Shown here one piece after another: positions 1 to 8,044 of a stretch of DNA of 43,618 bases. Position 1 is the first letter of the stretch. Each line of letters opens with the position of its first letter. The DNA is from an uncultured Bacilli bacterium (GTDB taxonomy: Bacteria; Bacillota_I; Bacilli_A; RF39; UBA660). The notes beneath the pieces were generated by a model that was not told where the DNA came from, made no database searches, and saw nothing but the letters and a program-made list of their open reading frames with translations. A program made the position numbers and the translations under genes. The DNA is taken from the NCBI GenBank assembly GCA_944372455.1, contig CALVZF010000008.1, positions 1-43,618 of the forward strand, in the 5' to 3' direction.

Positions 1-130
1 ATCATATTACCCCCCCCGGTCAATATTTTTCTATCAACAGAAGGTTACTTTACATTTTAGTGTTTTCCAACACTTTATATTTTATACTCAACTATCAGTA
101 TACATCCCTATTATTTATATTATCATACCA

Positions 131-158
131 AAATAAAAAAAACAATCCAAATTGTTTT
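131..158 (-). terminator. Intrinsic terminator of the ABC-F gene
   Basis: Read on the minus strand, an 8-bp stem (AAAACAAT / ATTGTTTT, loop TTGG) is followed by a T-rich tract just after the ABC-F stop codon. The stem is AT-rich but perfectly paired. Confidence 0.75.
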
Positions 159-164
159 GAATTG

Positions 165-1766
165 TTATCTAACTTTTTCTTCATTTTTATACTCTATATA
201 TTCATCGTAATTCATTTTTTTATCAATTATTTTTCCATCTATAGTAAATTCTATTATTCTATTTGAAACTGTATTTAATAATTCGTGGTCATAAGATGAA
301 AATAAAATAGTGTAAGGAAATTCTTTCATTCCATTATTAAGTGCAGTTATAGATTCAATATCTAAATGATTTGTAGGCTCATCCATTATTAAAACATTTG
401 CTTTATTTAACATGGTTTTAGAAAACATTAAACGTACTTTTTCTCCTCCGGATAGTACATTAACTTTTTTTAAAGCTTCCTCACCGCTAAATAACATTCT
501 TCCTAAAAAGCCTCTAAGAAATGTTTCGGTTTTATCTGAAGAATAATCCCTTAGCCAATCAACTAAGGTTTTATCATTGTTGAAATAATTATCGTGATTT
601 TTTGGAAAATAAGAAATGGAAACCGTATTGCCTATTTTAATAGTTCCACTATCCGGAGTTAATTCTCCTGTAAGAATTTTAAAAAGAGTAGTTTTTGCTA
701 ATTCATTTTGTCCTACAAAAGCAATTTTATCAGTATTTTCAACCGTAAGGTTAAGATTATGAATAATTTCTTTTCCATCAATTGATTTTGAAATTTGTTT
801 TAAAGTGATTACCTCTTTTCCTAGAGGTCTATCATAATCAAAATGTATGTATGGATATTTTCTACTTGAAGCTTTAATTTCTTCCAAATTAATTTTTTCT
901 AAAGCTTTTTTTCTAGAAGTAGCTTGTTTAGACTTGGAAGCATTCGCACTAAATCTTCTTATAAAATCCTGTAATTCTTTTATTTTAGCTTCTTTTTTCT
1001 TATTAGATTCTTTCATTTGCTTTAAAATTAATTGACTTGATTCATACCAAAAATCATAGTTACCTACAAACATTGTTATTTTTTCATAATCAATATCAAC
1101 CATATTTGTACATATTTTATTTAAAAAGTGTCTATCGTGAGAAACAACTAATATTGTATTTTCAAAATTAATTAAAAATTCTTCTAACCACATTTTGGCT
1201 TCTATATCAAGTCCATTAGTAGGTTCATCTAATAATAAAATATCTGGATCTCCAAAAAGTGCTTGGGCAAGTAAAACTTTAACTTTATCAGTATCTTTTA
1301 AATCCTTCATCATTTTATCTTGTAAAGAAATATCTATTCCAAGTCCTGATAAAAGAATTGCTGCATCACTTTCTGCTTGCCAACCATTCATATTGGCGAA
1401 TTCACTTTCTAACTCTCCAGCTCTAATACCATCTGCATCACTAAAGTTTTCTTTCATGTATAAAGCTTCTTTTTCTTTCATAATATCATACATTTTTTTA
1501 TTTCCCATTATTACAGTTTCAATAACTGGATAATTATCATACTCATTATGATTTTGTTTTAATACTGAAATTCTTTCATTTTTACCAACTATTATTTCTC
1601 CTTTAGTAGAATCTATTTCTCCACTAATAATTTTTAAAAATGTAGATTTACCTGCTCCATTGGCTCCTATTATTCCGTAACAATTGCCTTTTTCAAATTT
1701 CAAGTTTACATTTTCAAATAAAACTCTTTTGCCATATCTTAATTCTAAATTATTAACTACAAGCAT
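165..1766 (-). CDS. ABC-F family ATPase (YkpA/YbiT-like), 533 aa
   Basis: A soluble protein with two ABC ATPase domains joined by a charged linker and no membrane segments, as in ABC-F translation factors that act at the ribosomal E site. Domain 1 has Walker A GANGAGKST and Walker B LLLDEPTNGLD with switch SHDRH, but its signature position reads LKDTDK instead of LSGGQ. Domain 2 has a typical LSGGEK signature and LIMDEPTNHLD, but its Walker A is altered (GQNELAKTT). Such changes may be normal in the YkpA-type subfamily, which I recall only in part. The start is placed at MLVVNN because AGAGG lies 8 nt upstream; the 13 codons before it add nothing family-like. It has its own promoter and terminator. 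The family is clear; antibiotic resistance versus a housekeeping role cannot be told. Confidence 0.93.
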   Translation of the reverse strand: MLVVNNLELRYGKRVLFENVNLKFEKGNCYGIIGANGAGKSTFLKIISGEIDSTKGEIIVGKNERISVLKQNHNEYDNYPVIETVIMGNKKMYDIMKEKEALYMKENFSDADGIRAGELESEFANMNGWQAESDAAILLSGLGIDISLQDKMMKDLKDTDKVKVLLAQALFGDPDILLLDEPTNGLDIEAKMWLEEFLINFENTILVVSHDRHFLNKICTNMVDIDYEKITMFVGNYDFWYESSQLILKQMKESNKKKEAKIKELQDFIRRFSANASKSKQATSRKKALEKINLEEIKASSRKYPYIHFDYDRPLGKEVITLKQISKSIDGKEIIHNLNLTVENTDKIAFVGQNELAKTTLFKILTGELTPDSGTIKIGNTVSISYFPKNHDNYFNNDKTLVDWLRDYSSDKTETFLRGFLGRMLFSGEEALKKVNVLSGGEKVRLMFSKTMLNKANVLIMDEPTNHLDIESITALNNGMKEFPYTILFSSYDHELLNTVSNRIIEFTIDGKIIDKKMNYDEYIEYKNEEKVR

Positions 1767-1794
1767 GTTATTACCTCTTTTTCTCTTGCAACAA

Positions 1795-1803
1795 TTATAA
1801 CAC
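1795..1803 (-). promoter_or_regulatory. Extended -10 promoter for the ABC-F gene
   Basis: The minus strand reads TGTTATAAT, a perfect extended -10 element, about 29 bases before the start codon. No good -35 is present; the -35 region is occupied by the palindrome at 1808-1826. Confidence 0.6.
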
Positions 1804-1807
1804 AAAA

Positions 1808-1826
1808 GAAGACCAAATTGGTCTTC
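1808..1826. repeat. 19-bp palindrome GAAGACCAA-A-TTGGTCTTC
   Basis: A perfect inverted repeat covering the -35 region of the ABC-F promoter. On the minus strand it is followed by TTTTGTG, so it could be a weak terminator for transcripts arriving from upstream. Its place also suits an operator. The sequence cannot decide between the two. Confidence 0.5.
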
Positions 1827-2357
1827 TAATATATATAAACGCTAAAAACGTTAGCGTACTACATAATATTTTATGGGTTAAATTTATATATGTTACAGGA
1901 ATTTGACGACAAAATTTATAAAATTATTTATAATTTGCAATTACATTTTTAATATACCAATATTTTATTAATTATATTCATCTAACAATAATAAAAATGT
2001 ATTTCTGATAATTGTGTCATCTCATGAATTTATTTACCATTAGTGATATGGTTACAAATTTTTACTCTTGCTCCACAAAATAAGTATCTGTGGAACAAGA
2101 GTAAGTTAATGTTATTTTTTTCTTTTATACCATAAGGATTTATTATTAAATTTTTATAATAATAAAATATAATTGTTTATCTTTATTCTTTATATTTTTA
2201 AATCATCATTATTTAATTCATTATTAACTTTAAATCCCATACCAATTAAATATTTTTGAATAAAAACTTATCTAATTTAATAATATTTATGAATAAATAC
2301 TTAATTTTAATCCACAATTAACTCTCAAATATATTAAAGCATGTTATTTTAATTTTT
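1827..2357. other. Gene-free stretch with hairpins between ABC-F and comEC
   Basis: No ORF with a plausible ribosome binding site and family-like sequence is visible here. The stretch holds a 7-bp hairpin (ACGCTAA / TTAGCGT, 1839-1857), a long hairpin at 2061-2105 and AT-rich filler. A 25-codon open frame without a start (2190-2267, minus) looks like either decay of a gene or chance. Confidence 0.6.
2061..2105 (-). other. Long hairpin, 16-17 bp stem, 11-nt loop
   Basis: Arms ACTCTTGCTCCACA (2064-2077) and TGTGGAACAAGAGT (2089-2102) pair over 14 positions, and flanking T/A bases extend the stem. The single C/A mismatch on the plus strand becomes a G-U pair on the minus strand, which favours a minus-strand RNA. 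The following bases (AAAAATTTG) are not a clean T tract, so it is not a classic terminator. It lies about 250 nt beyond the comEC stop. Confidence 0.5.
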
Positions 2358-4385
2358 CTATGGTGCATATGTTTTAATTTTTAAATCTTGCTGTTCAATT
2401 TTGAATATAATACTTCCATTTATATCAGTTCTGTATATTTTGCTATTTTTTAAAATTTCTAATACTTCTTTATTTGGATGTCCATATATATTATTTTTAT
2501 TTACTGATATAATTGAATATTTAGCATTTATTTTATCTACAAAATACTCACCAGTACTTGTTTTACTTCCATGATGTCCTATTTTTAAAATATCTATCTC
2601 ATTTAAATTATATTTTTCTATCAAATCTTTTTCTTTTTCTATTCCAGCATCTCCCATAAATAGAAATTTATAACTATTAAGGTTTACGTAAATTACATTT
2701 GAATTATCATTTTCGTTGTCATATTCTTTTGTATTTAAAAAGTATAATTTATATTTATCAATATTTAATTCCTTTATATCTTTGTAATAAGGAATTTTTT
2801 TCTTTTTTAAAACTTTTATAAGTTTTAACTCTAATTCATTATAATTTCCCTTATTAAATATAACTTGTTTAACTTTAAAATTATTAACTAAGTGTACTGC
2901 TTCTCCTATATGATCATAGTCACCATGTGTAGTAATTAAGTAATCTATTTTCTTAACCCCAATTGATTTTAAATATAAAGGTATATTACTTTTATAGTTT
3001 TGATTTTGAAAAATAGTTCCACCAGTATCAATAAGAATATTAGCTTTATTATGAGGGAGTGATATTAGAATACTTTCGCCCTTTACATCTAAAATTATTA
3101 CAGAACCATTTAAATTAAAAAATGAAATATTATTGTGAATTATTAAACAAATTAAAAATATAATTAAACTTTTATAATTAAGTTTTAAAATCTGTCTAAT
3201 GAGTAAATAATATAAAAATATAACTATTATATTGGGTCTAGCTAACGTAAAATTTAAATAAGTAATATCTTTCAAAAACAAAGATAATTTTTCCATTAAA
3301 CTTAAAAGAAAATATAAAATTGGATCCAGAAATGAAAAAATAAAGGTTAAAAAGCTTAATGGAAAAATTACAATCGTTATAAATGGAACAAAAATTAGAT
3401 TTATTACAATACTTAATAGATTAATATTAAAAAAATTATATATATTAATTGGTAGACTAGCTAAAAATGAAATAGTACTGATCAATATTACTTTAGTTAG
3501 TTTATTATTACATTTTTTAATTAAATGTTGATTTTGAATTAAGAAAAAAGTAATTGTAAATGAATATTGAAATCCTAAATCGTATATGTAGTAAGGATTT
3601 AAAAAAATCATTATAAAAAAAGTTACAGAAAGGATACTAAAATTATCGTATTTTAATTTTAAAATATCTTTAACTTGAATTAAAATAAAAAATAAAATAG
3701 CTCTAATTATTGAAGGAGAAATATCTAGAATAACAGCATAAAATAACAATACAACTATAGAAAAAACTTTAATTAGTGGCTTTGTAAGTTTTAATTTGTT
3801 AAAAATGAAAAAAAGAATAGTAGTAATTAAAGATACATGCATCCCAGAAAGTGCGAATAAATGCGTGACGCCATTACTTTGGTATGATTCTTTAACATTC
3901 TTGTCTATTGATGAATCATTACCCAAAATAAAGGTTTTAAGGTAAGTAGAACTTTGCATTTTATTACATCTATTAATTATTTTATTTTTTATAATTGTAA
4001 AAAAATTATTACTACTTTTTATTTTATCTATCTTATCTATTTTTAATATCCAATATATTTTTTTATTATTTAAATAATTTTTATAATTAAACAAATTAGG
4101 AATAGTGTTATTATTGGGTTTTGATAATTTACCACTAACTGTTATTGTATCTCCGATTTGTAAATTTATTTTTTCTTTATCTAAATAATATATACCTAAT
4201 ACTTTTTCTGGTCCTTTTAATAATATTGTTAACTTGCTATCTTTTAAATCAATATTTTCAACTATAAAATTAAAATGTTGTTCTCTACCACTATAAACTG
4301 AAATGTTAGGTTCTAAATTAGTAAAAGTAAGTGAATAGATTATGCCAATTAAAATTAATAATTTAAAAAAATAATTTGATTTCAT
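2358..4385 (-). CDS. comEC: ComEC/Rec2 DNA-uptake channel protein, 675 aa
   Basis: Forms the membrane channel that takes up single-stranded DNA during natural transformation. The order is: N-terminal membrane anchor and small OB-like (DUF4131-type) region in about residues 1-110; competence domain with many hydrophobic segments, starting with FALSGMHVSLI; then a C-terminal metallo-beta-lactamase-like domain with THGDYDHIG, FLFMGDAG and KIGHHGSKTST, which retains the metal-binding His/Asp pattern. Its length is slightly below the usual 700-780 residues, but all three parts are present. The start ATG overlaps the comEA stop (ATGA), so the two are translationally coupled. The reading frame is intact, which implies a functional uptake channel. 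Confidence 0.95.
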   Translation of the reverse strand: MKSNYFFKLLILIGIIYSLTFTNLEPNISVYSGREQHFNFIVENIDLKDSKLTILLKGPEKVLGIYYLDKEKINLQIGDTITVSGKLSKPNNNTIPNLFNYKNYLNNKKIYWILKIDKIDKIKSSNNFFTIIKNKIINRCNKMQSSTYLKTFILGNDSSIDKNVKESYQSNGVTHLFALSGMHVSLITTILFFIFNKLKLTKPLIKVFSIVVLLFYAVILDISPSIIRAILFFILIQVKDILKLKYDNFSILSVTFFIMIFLNPYYIYDLGFQYSFTITFFLIQNQHLIKKCNNKLTKVILISTISFLASLPINIYNFFNINLLSIVINLIFVPFITIVIFPLSFLTFIFSFLDPILYFLLSLMEKLSLFLKDITYLNFTLARPNIIVIFLYYLLIRQILKLNYKSLIIFLICLIIHNNISFFNLNGSVIILDVKGESILISLPHNKANILIDTGGTIFQNQNYKSNIPLYLKSIGVKKIDYLITTHGDYDHIGEAVHLVNNFKVKQVIFNKGNYNELELKLIKVLKKKKIPYYKDIKELNIDKYKLYFLNTKEYDNENDNSNVIYVNLNSYKFLFMGDAGIEKEKDLIEKYNLNEIDILKIGHHGSKTSTGEYFVDKINAKYSIISVNKNNIYGHPNKEVLEILKNSKIYRTDINGSIIFKIEQQDLKIKTYAP

Positions 4386-5068
4386 ACTGTGATTAGATCT
4401 TTTAATTTATCAAATGTGGAGTCTCCAATACCATTTATATTTTTTAATTCTTCAATAGTCTTAAATCCGTTATTTTGTTCTCTATATTCAATTATTTTTC
4501 TAGCTTTATCTTCTCCTATTCCAGGAAGAGTAACTAGTATATCTAAAGTTGCAGTATTTAAATTTATTTTGTTGGTTGTAGGTGTAGTTATGGAGGTATC
4601 GGTTTTATCTTCAGGTAAAGCTATGTATGCATCATTTTTAATATCATTACAAATTATTTCTTTATTAACGGTAACTTTATTTTCTTCCTTTAATTTTTTA
4701 ATTTCTGACTTACTATTTATATAAATTACCATCTCATCAGTTATTTTTTTACTTAAATTAACACAAGTAGTATCTGCATTTTTAGTAAGACCTCCTGCTA
4801 AAACTATTACATCATTTACTATTGAATTTTTAACTATATTATAAACTCCAGGATTTACAATTTCACCTTTTATATCAACATAAAAGGTAGTTTGTTCATC
4901 ATTGTCTTCTTCTTTATCTATAATTTCTTCATCCTCTTTTATTTCTTTAACAATTTTGGTATTACTTTCTTTTTTATTAATGAATATGCAAAATAAAACT
5001 ATAGAAACTACTAATACTATTATTAAACTTAGTATTATTTGCTTTTTATAGTTAAAAATTTCTTCCAT
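4382..5068 (-). CDS. comEA: ComEA competence DNA receptor, 228 aa
   Basis: A membrane-anchored receptor that binds double-stranded DNA outside the cell and passes it to ComEC. There is one N-terminal transmembrane segment (about residues 10-30), an acidic/Lys-rich stretch, an SLBB-type domain (FYVDIKGEIVNPGVYNI through the Lys-rich linker), a Thr/Pro linker, and a C-terminal double helix-hairpin-helix (INLNTATLDILVTLPGIGE ... ELKNINGIGDSTFDKLK), the family hallmark. A strong AAAGGAGG sits 10 nt before the ATG. It overlaps comEC by four bases. The next genes upstream on the same strand are a small membrane peptide and dusB. Confidence 0.95.
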   Translation of the reverse strand: MEEIFNYKKQIILSLIIVLVVSIVLFCIFINKKESNTKIVKEIKEDEEIIDKEEDNDEQTTFYVDIKGEIVNPGVYNIVKNSIVNDVIVLAGGLTKNADTTCVNLSKKITDEMVIYINSKSEIKKLKEENKVTVNKEIICNDIKNDAYIALPEDKTDTSITTPTTNKINLNTATLDILVTLPGIGEDKARKIIEYREQNNGFKTIEELKNINGIGDSTFDKLKDLITV

Positions 5069-5119
5069 AAAAAAATAACCTCCTTTAATTACTATATCGA
5101 GATTATTTTTAATAATTCT

Positions 5120-5263
5120 TTAATTAGTTTTCTTTTTCTTATACAAAATAGTAGTAATTATTCCCCCAATTACTAATGCGGAAATAATTGAAACTCCTAT
5201 TTTTACTGGTAAATTATTTTTATCTTTACAATCTTTTTGTATACATTTTCTATTTTTATTCAT
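5120..5263 (-). CDS. Small single-pass membrane peptide, 47 aa
   Basis: This unrecognised small ORF has a good ribosome binding site (AAGAAGG, 7 nt before ATG). The peptide has two cysteines near the N terminus (C7 and C12, in KCIQKDCK), one hydrophobic segment in about residues 18-41 (GVSIISALVIGGIITTIL) and a Lys-rich tail (YKKKKTN), so it should sit in the membrane with the tail inside. It begins 22 nt after the dusB stop and ends 51 nt before comEA, so it is probably co-transcribed with one or both. The function is unknown; a chance ORF is possible but less likely given the start signals and membrane pattern. Confidence 0.6.
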   Translation of the reverse strand: MNKNRKCIQKDCKDKNNLPVKIGVSIISALVIGGIITTILYKKKKTN

Positions 5264-5285
5264 GTTTTTTCCTTCTTTCTATTAA

Positions 5286-6260
5286 TTAAAGAGTTTTCAT
5301 ATAGTTTTCTAAAATAGTTATTATTTCTTCTTTTTTATTTAATTTAAATATTTGTTTTTTTATTTCTAAATTATTTGGAAGTCCTTTTATATAATAACAA
5401 ATATTACTTCTCATTTCTAATATTGCTTTTTTTTCTATTTCTGTTTCTAAGAGTAAATTAAAATGTTTTAAAGCCATTTCTACTCTTTCCTTATTGGTAG
5501 GTTTTGGAATAATTTTATTATGTTCTATATATTCATAAATTTCATTAAATATCCAAGGATTACCAAGTGCGGCACGTCCAATCATTACTGCATCACAATG
5601 AGTTTCATTAAGCATTTTTTTGGCATCATAAATAGTTTTAATATCTCCATTTCCGATTACTGGAATTTTTACCTTTTCTTTTACTTGTTTAATAATATCC
5701 CAGTTTGAAATTCCACTATATCCTTGGGCTCTTGTTCTTGGATGGACTGTAATGGCACTTGCTCCTGCTTTTTCTATCATTAAAGCTACTTCAACTGCAT
5801 TTATATGTTTATCATCCCAACCACTTCTTATTTTTACAGTGATTGGAGTATGGGTATTATCTACTACTGCTTTTATTATTTCATATACTTTTTTTGGATC
5901 TTTTAATAGTGCAGACCCTGCTTGGCTTCTAATAGCTACTTTAGGAACTGGACACCCCATATTAATATCTATAATATCAGGTTTCATAACTTCTTCAATA
6001 TATTTAGCCGCATATACAAAACTTTCCTTATCAGAACCAAAAATTTGTTGTGCGATAGGTCTTTCTTCATCAGTCATATATAATAACGAATTAGTTTTTT
6101 TATCGTGATAAAAAATTCCTTTATCACTTACCATCTCTGCATATAATAATCCACAATTAAAACTTTTAGCAATCCTTCTATATGCACTATTTGAATAACC
6201 AGCCATTGGCGCTAGAACAACTCTATTTTTTATTTGGACATTTCCTATTTTAAAACCCAT
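5286..6260 (-). CDS. dusB: tRNA-dihydrouridine synthase (DusB type), 324 aa
   Basis: An FMN-dependent enzyme that reduces uridine to dihydrouridine in tRNA D-loops. The TIM-barrel motifs are present: VVLAPMAGYSNSAYRR near the N terminus, AEMVSDKG, QQIFGS, and INMGCPVPKV with the catalytic Cys at residue 103, then ITVKIRSGWD, ITVHPRTRAQGYSG, VIGNGDI and VMIGRAALGNPW for FMN binding. The start at MGFKIGN is chosen because AGGTG lies 6 nt upstream; three in-frame codons before it begin with GTG inside that Shine-Dalgarno site. In B. subtilis a dus gene lies in other operons, so the link to comEA here is only by position. A well-formed promoter precedes it. Confidence 0.94.
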   Translation of the reverse strand: MGFKIGNVQIKNRVVLAPMAGYSNSAYRRIAKSFNCGLLYAEMVSDKGIFYHDKKTNSLLYMTDEERPIAQQIFGSDKESFVYAAKYIEEVMKPDIIDINMGCPVPKVAIRSQAGSALLKDPKKVYEIIKAVVDNTHTPITVKIRSGWDDKHINAVEVALMIEKAGASAITVHPRTRAQGYSGISNWDIIKQVKEKVKIPVIGNGDIKTIYDAKKMLNETHCDAVMIGRAALGNPWIFNEIYEYIEHNKIIPKPTNKERVEMALKHFNLLLETEIEKKAILEMRSNICYYIKGLPNNLEIKKQIFKLNKKEEIITILENYMKTL

Positions 6261-6277
6261 AAATTTCACCTATAGAA

Positions 6278-6306
6278 AGTATAACAAAAACCTTACTATT
6301 TATCAA
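6278..6306 (-). promoter_or_regulatory. SigA-type promoter for dusB
   Basis: The minus strand shows TTGATA (-35), a 17-nt spacer and TATACT with a TG extension (TGTTATACT). It lies directly upstream of dusB, with a leader of about ten bases before the Shine-Dalgarno. Confidence 0.75.
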
Positions 6307-6308
6307 AT

Positions 6309-6638
6309 TTATTTTTCTTCGTTTACTACTTGTGCTAAGGCACCAAAAGAAAGATCCATAGCCTTCTTAAAATATTTCTCTATTTTTTTAGAAACTGACA
6401 GTCCTACATTTGAAACAGTATTCCCATAATCTTTTTTAGTATTACCTACATAATCTTTTAAATCTATTTTTTTACCTGCTTTAACATCAGATTCAAATTC
6501 TTTTATTTGTTCTTTAGTAAGAGCTACTTTTTTGTATTCTTGATATTCATAATATCCATTAGCCTGTGATATAAATAAAGCAATAAATACAACAAATAAA
6601 AAAATCATAACATTTCTAAAAATTTTACTAGCTTTCAT
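6309..6638 (-). CDS. Small membrane protein after spoIIP, possibly YqxA-like, 109 aa
   Basis: There is one N-terminal membrane segment (about residues 8-26, rich in F, V, I) ending in QANGYYEYQEY, then a charged region and an amphipathic C-terminal helix. In B. subtilis spoIIP is followed by yqxA, a roughly 110-residue protein with an N-terminal hydrophobic segment. Position, size and the QAN motif fit, but I could not align the rest, so the name is tentative. The start is the ATG with AAGGA 8 nt upstream. It overlaps the spoIIP end by 11 bases, so the two are co-transcribed and probably expressed in the mother cell. Confidence 0.75.
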   Translation of the reverse strand: MKASKIFRNVMIFLFVVFIALFISQANGYYEYQEYKKVALTKEQIKEFESDVKAGKKIDLKDYVGNTKKDYGNTVSNVGLSVSKKIEKYFKKAMDLSFGALAQVVNEEK

Positions 6639-7647
6639 TTTTATCATTCCTTATATATTTTACTAATACATCTGATAAAACATCTACGCTATTTTTAACC
6701 TCCTCTATTGTATTTTCAAATCCCCCTACTTCTATTAATAATAAATTATTACTAATATCTTGATTATAAACTCCATTTACACTTTTTCCTTGTTTTTGTA
6801 ATATTCCTTTACTGATTCCTTTAACCTCACTATTTAACATTGTATCTAATTCTTTAGCAAATTTCATATTTTCTGTATAGTTAGGATTTTCTAGTCCAAT
6901 AACAAAATAAAATCTTGCATAACTTTTTTCTCCTACTTTAATTGTAGTTTTATCTTTAGAAACTGAATCTCTATGTATATCTAAAAAATATTTCAAACTT
7001 TTATTTTTACTTTTAGCATCATTTATAAGCATTCTGGTAACTTTATAAGCAGAACTTCCACTAAAGTTATTTGCTTTTAAAATTTCTGTCACATTAGTTT
7101 CTTCAACAATGCTTTTTATATTATTTTTATTTAAATTTTCTCTTATCATGTATGAAGTCATCATAACATTTGGTTTAATATTATATACTTCTAAATTATC
7201 CATACTATAATTTTCTAATTGATGAGAATTATAAATATATACAATTGGATCTTTAATTTCTTGTGGATTGGGATCTTCCACATATTGTGAAACTTTCTCA
7301 AGTTCTTCGATATTATCATAGTTATCTTGGTGTTCATTATCTATTTTGACAACGTTTGAAGCAATATTAGAATTAAGTGCAGTAACGGGATGTGTAATAT
7401 CAATATTTGAAAATAGTTTTACAATATCATTAATTAATTGACTAGAATTATATTGTTTTTTTGTTATATTATTTGAAGAATTTAAAAGTGTTTTAATAAA
7501 TGTTTCATTATCTATTGTAATTTTTTTATTTTTTAAATATGAAAATGTTAAATTTGAAAAAAGATATATGCATAATATTAAAATAAATATTTTAAGTATT
7601 TTTAATTTTCTTTTATTTAATTTTTTACTTTTAAATCTTTTTTTCAT
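6628..7647 (-). CDS. spoIIP: Stage II sporulation protein P, 339 aa
   Basis: A cell-wall amidase and endopeptidase that works with SpoIID and SpoIIM to thin septal peptidoglycan during engulfment. It has an N-terminal membrane anchor (about residues 15-40), a variable linker, then the SpoIIP domain with VYIYNSHQLENY, a conserved Thr/Val-Glu region (IVEETNVTEIL), SAYKVTRMLI, FLDIHRDSV, FYFVIGLENPNYTEN, GISKGILQKQG and GVYNQDISNNLLLIEVGG. The zinc-ligand His/Glu positions of the family appear kept. The start is the ATG preceded by AAAGGA at 9 nt. It is divergent from the Tyr/Pro-rich gene, with a SigE-like -10 just upstream. It is diagnostic of endospore formation. Confidence 0.93.
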   Translation of the reverse strand: MKKRFKSKKLNKRKLKILKIFILILCIYLFSNLTFSYLKNKKITIDNETFIKTLLNSSNNITKKQYNSSQLINDIVKLFSNIDITHPVTALNSNIASNVVKIDNEHQDNYDNIEELEKVSQYVEDPNPQEIKDPIVYIYNSHQLENYSMDNLEVYNIKPNVMMTSYMIRENLNKNNIKSIVEETNVTEILKANNFSGSSAYKVTRMLINDAKSKNKSLKYFLDIHRDSVSKDKTTIKVGEKSYARFYFVIGLENPNYTENMKFAKELDTMLNSEVKGISKGILQKQGKSVNGVYNQDISNNLLLIEVGGFENTIEEVKNSVDVLSDVLVKYIRNDKNES

Positions 7648-7666
7648 AATCACCATTCCTTTATTA

Positions 7667-7674
7667 ATTATATG
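7667..7674 (-). promoter_or_regulatory. Candidate SigE-type -10 for spoIIP
   Basis: The minus strand reads CATATAAT, close to the SigE -10 consensus (CATAnAAT); it also contains TATAAT. The -35 is poor, and the predicted transcript start would fall close to the ribosome binding site, so this is weak support. Confidence 0.35.
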
Positions 7675-7726
7675 GCAATTATATATTACTAAATCTAGTT
7701 TTTTTGTCGCTTTAAATCCACTTTAA

Positions 7727-7735
7727 CATAAAATA
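7727..7735 (+). promoter_or_regulatory. Candidate SigK/SigE-type -10 for the Tyr/Pro-rich gene
   Basis: CATAAAATA matches the CATAnnnTA -10 of mother-cell sigma factors exactly. No clear -35 is visible, and the leader would be very short (Shine-Dalgarno starts at 7741). Confidence 0.35.
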
Positions 7736-7753
7736 CTATGAGGGGTGAATATT

Positions 7754-7996
7754 ATGTACGAAGAAATTCAAGGATCATATCCAAATTATTGGTATACTAC
7801 TACTGATAGTTCATCTTATAATCCTTATAGTTATGAATATCAAAGTAATGACGATAGAAACTTTTTATTTCCGTTCGTATTAGGAGGAATAACAGGGGGA
7901 CTTTTAGCTCCAACTTTTTATAGACCTTATCCATATTATAGACCGTATTATCCATATCAACCGTATCCACCATATCCATATTACAGAAGATGGTAA
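7754..7996 (+). CDS. Tyr/Pro-rich protein, possible spore-envelope component, 80 aa
   Basis: I do not recognise a family. The N-terminal half is rich in Tyr, Ser and Asn; a short Gly-rich hydrophobic segment follows (FLFPFVLGGITGGLLAP), then a tail of Tyr, Pro and Arg repeats (YRPYPYYRPYYPYQPYPPY). Low-complexity Tyr/Pro-rich small proteins are common in spore coats, and the gene is divergent from spoIIP with a mother-cell-like -10, so a spore-envelope role is inferred. The start is the ATG 6 nt after AGGGGTG. It is closed by a strong hairpin terminator at 8004-8039. It could equally be a general surface or membrane-associated protein. Confidence 0.75.
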   Translation: MYEEIQGSYPNYWYTTTDSSSYNPYSYEYQSNDDRNFLFPFVLGGITGGLLAPTFYRPYPYYRPYYPYQPYPPYPYYRRW

Positions 7997-8003
7997 TCAA
8001 ACA

Positions 8004-8039
8004 AAAAACCAAGTATTAAAATTTTGATACTTGGTTTTT
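8004..8039. terminator. Bidirectional terminator
   Basis: A long stem (AAAAACCAAGTAT / ATACTTGGTTTTT) with A and T tracts on both sides sits between the convergent Tyr/Pro-rich gene and the RnfD-like gene. Confidence 0.85.
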
Positions 8040-8044
8040 ATAAA

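Noticed and set aside
2190-2267. A 25-codon minus-strand open frame ending NNELNNDDLKI, possible end of a degraded gene
   Set aside because: There is no usable start with a ribosome binding site and the piece is too short to assign; it is noted only inside the gap description.
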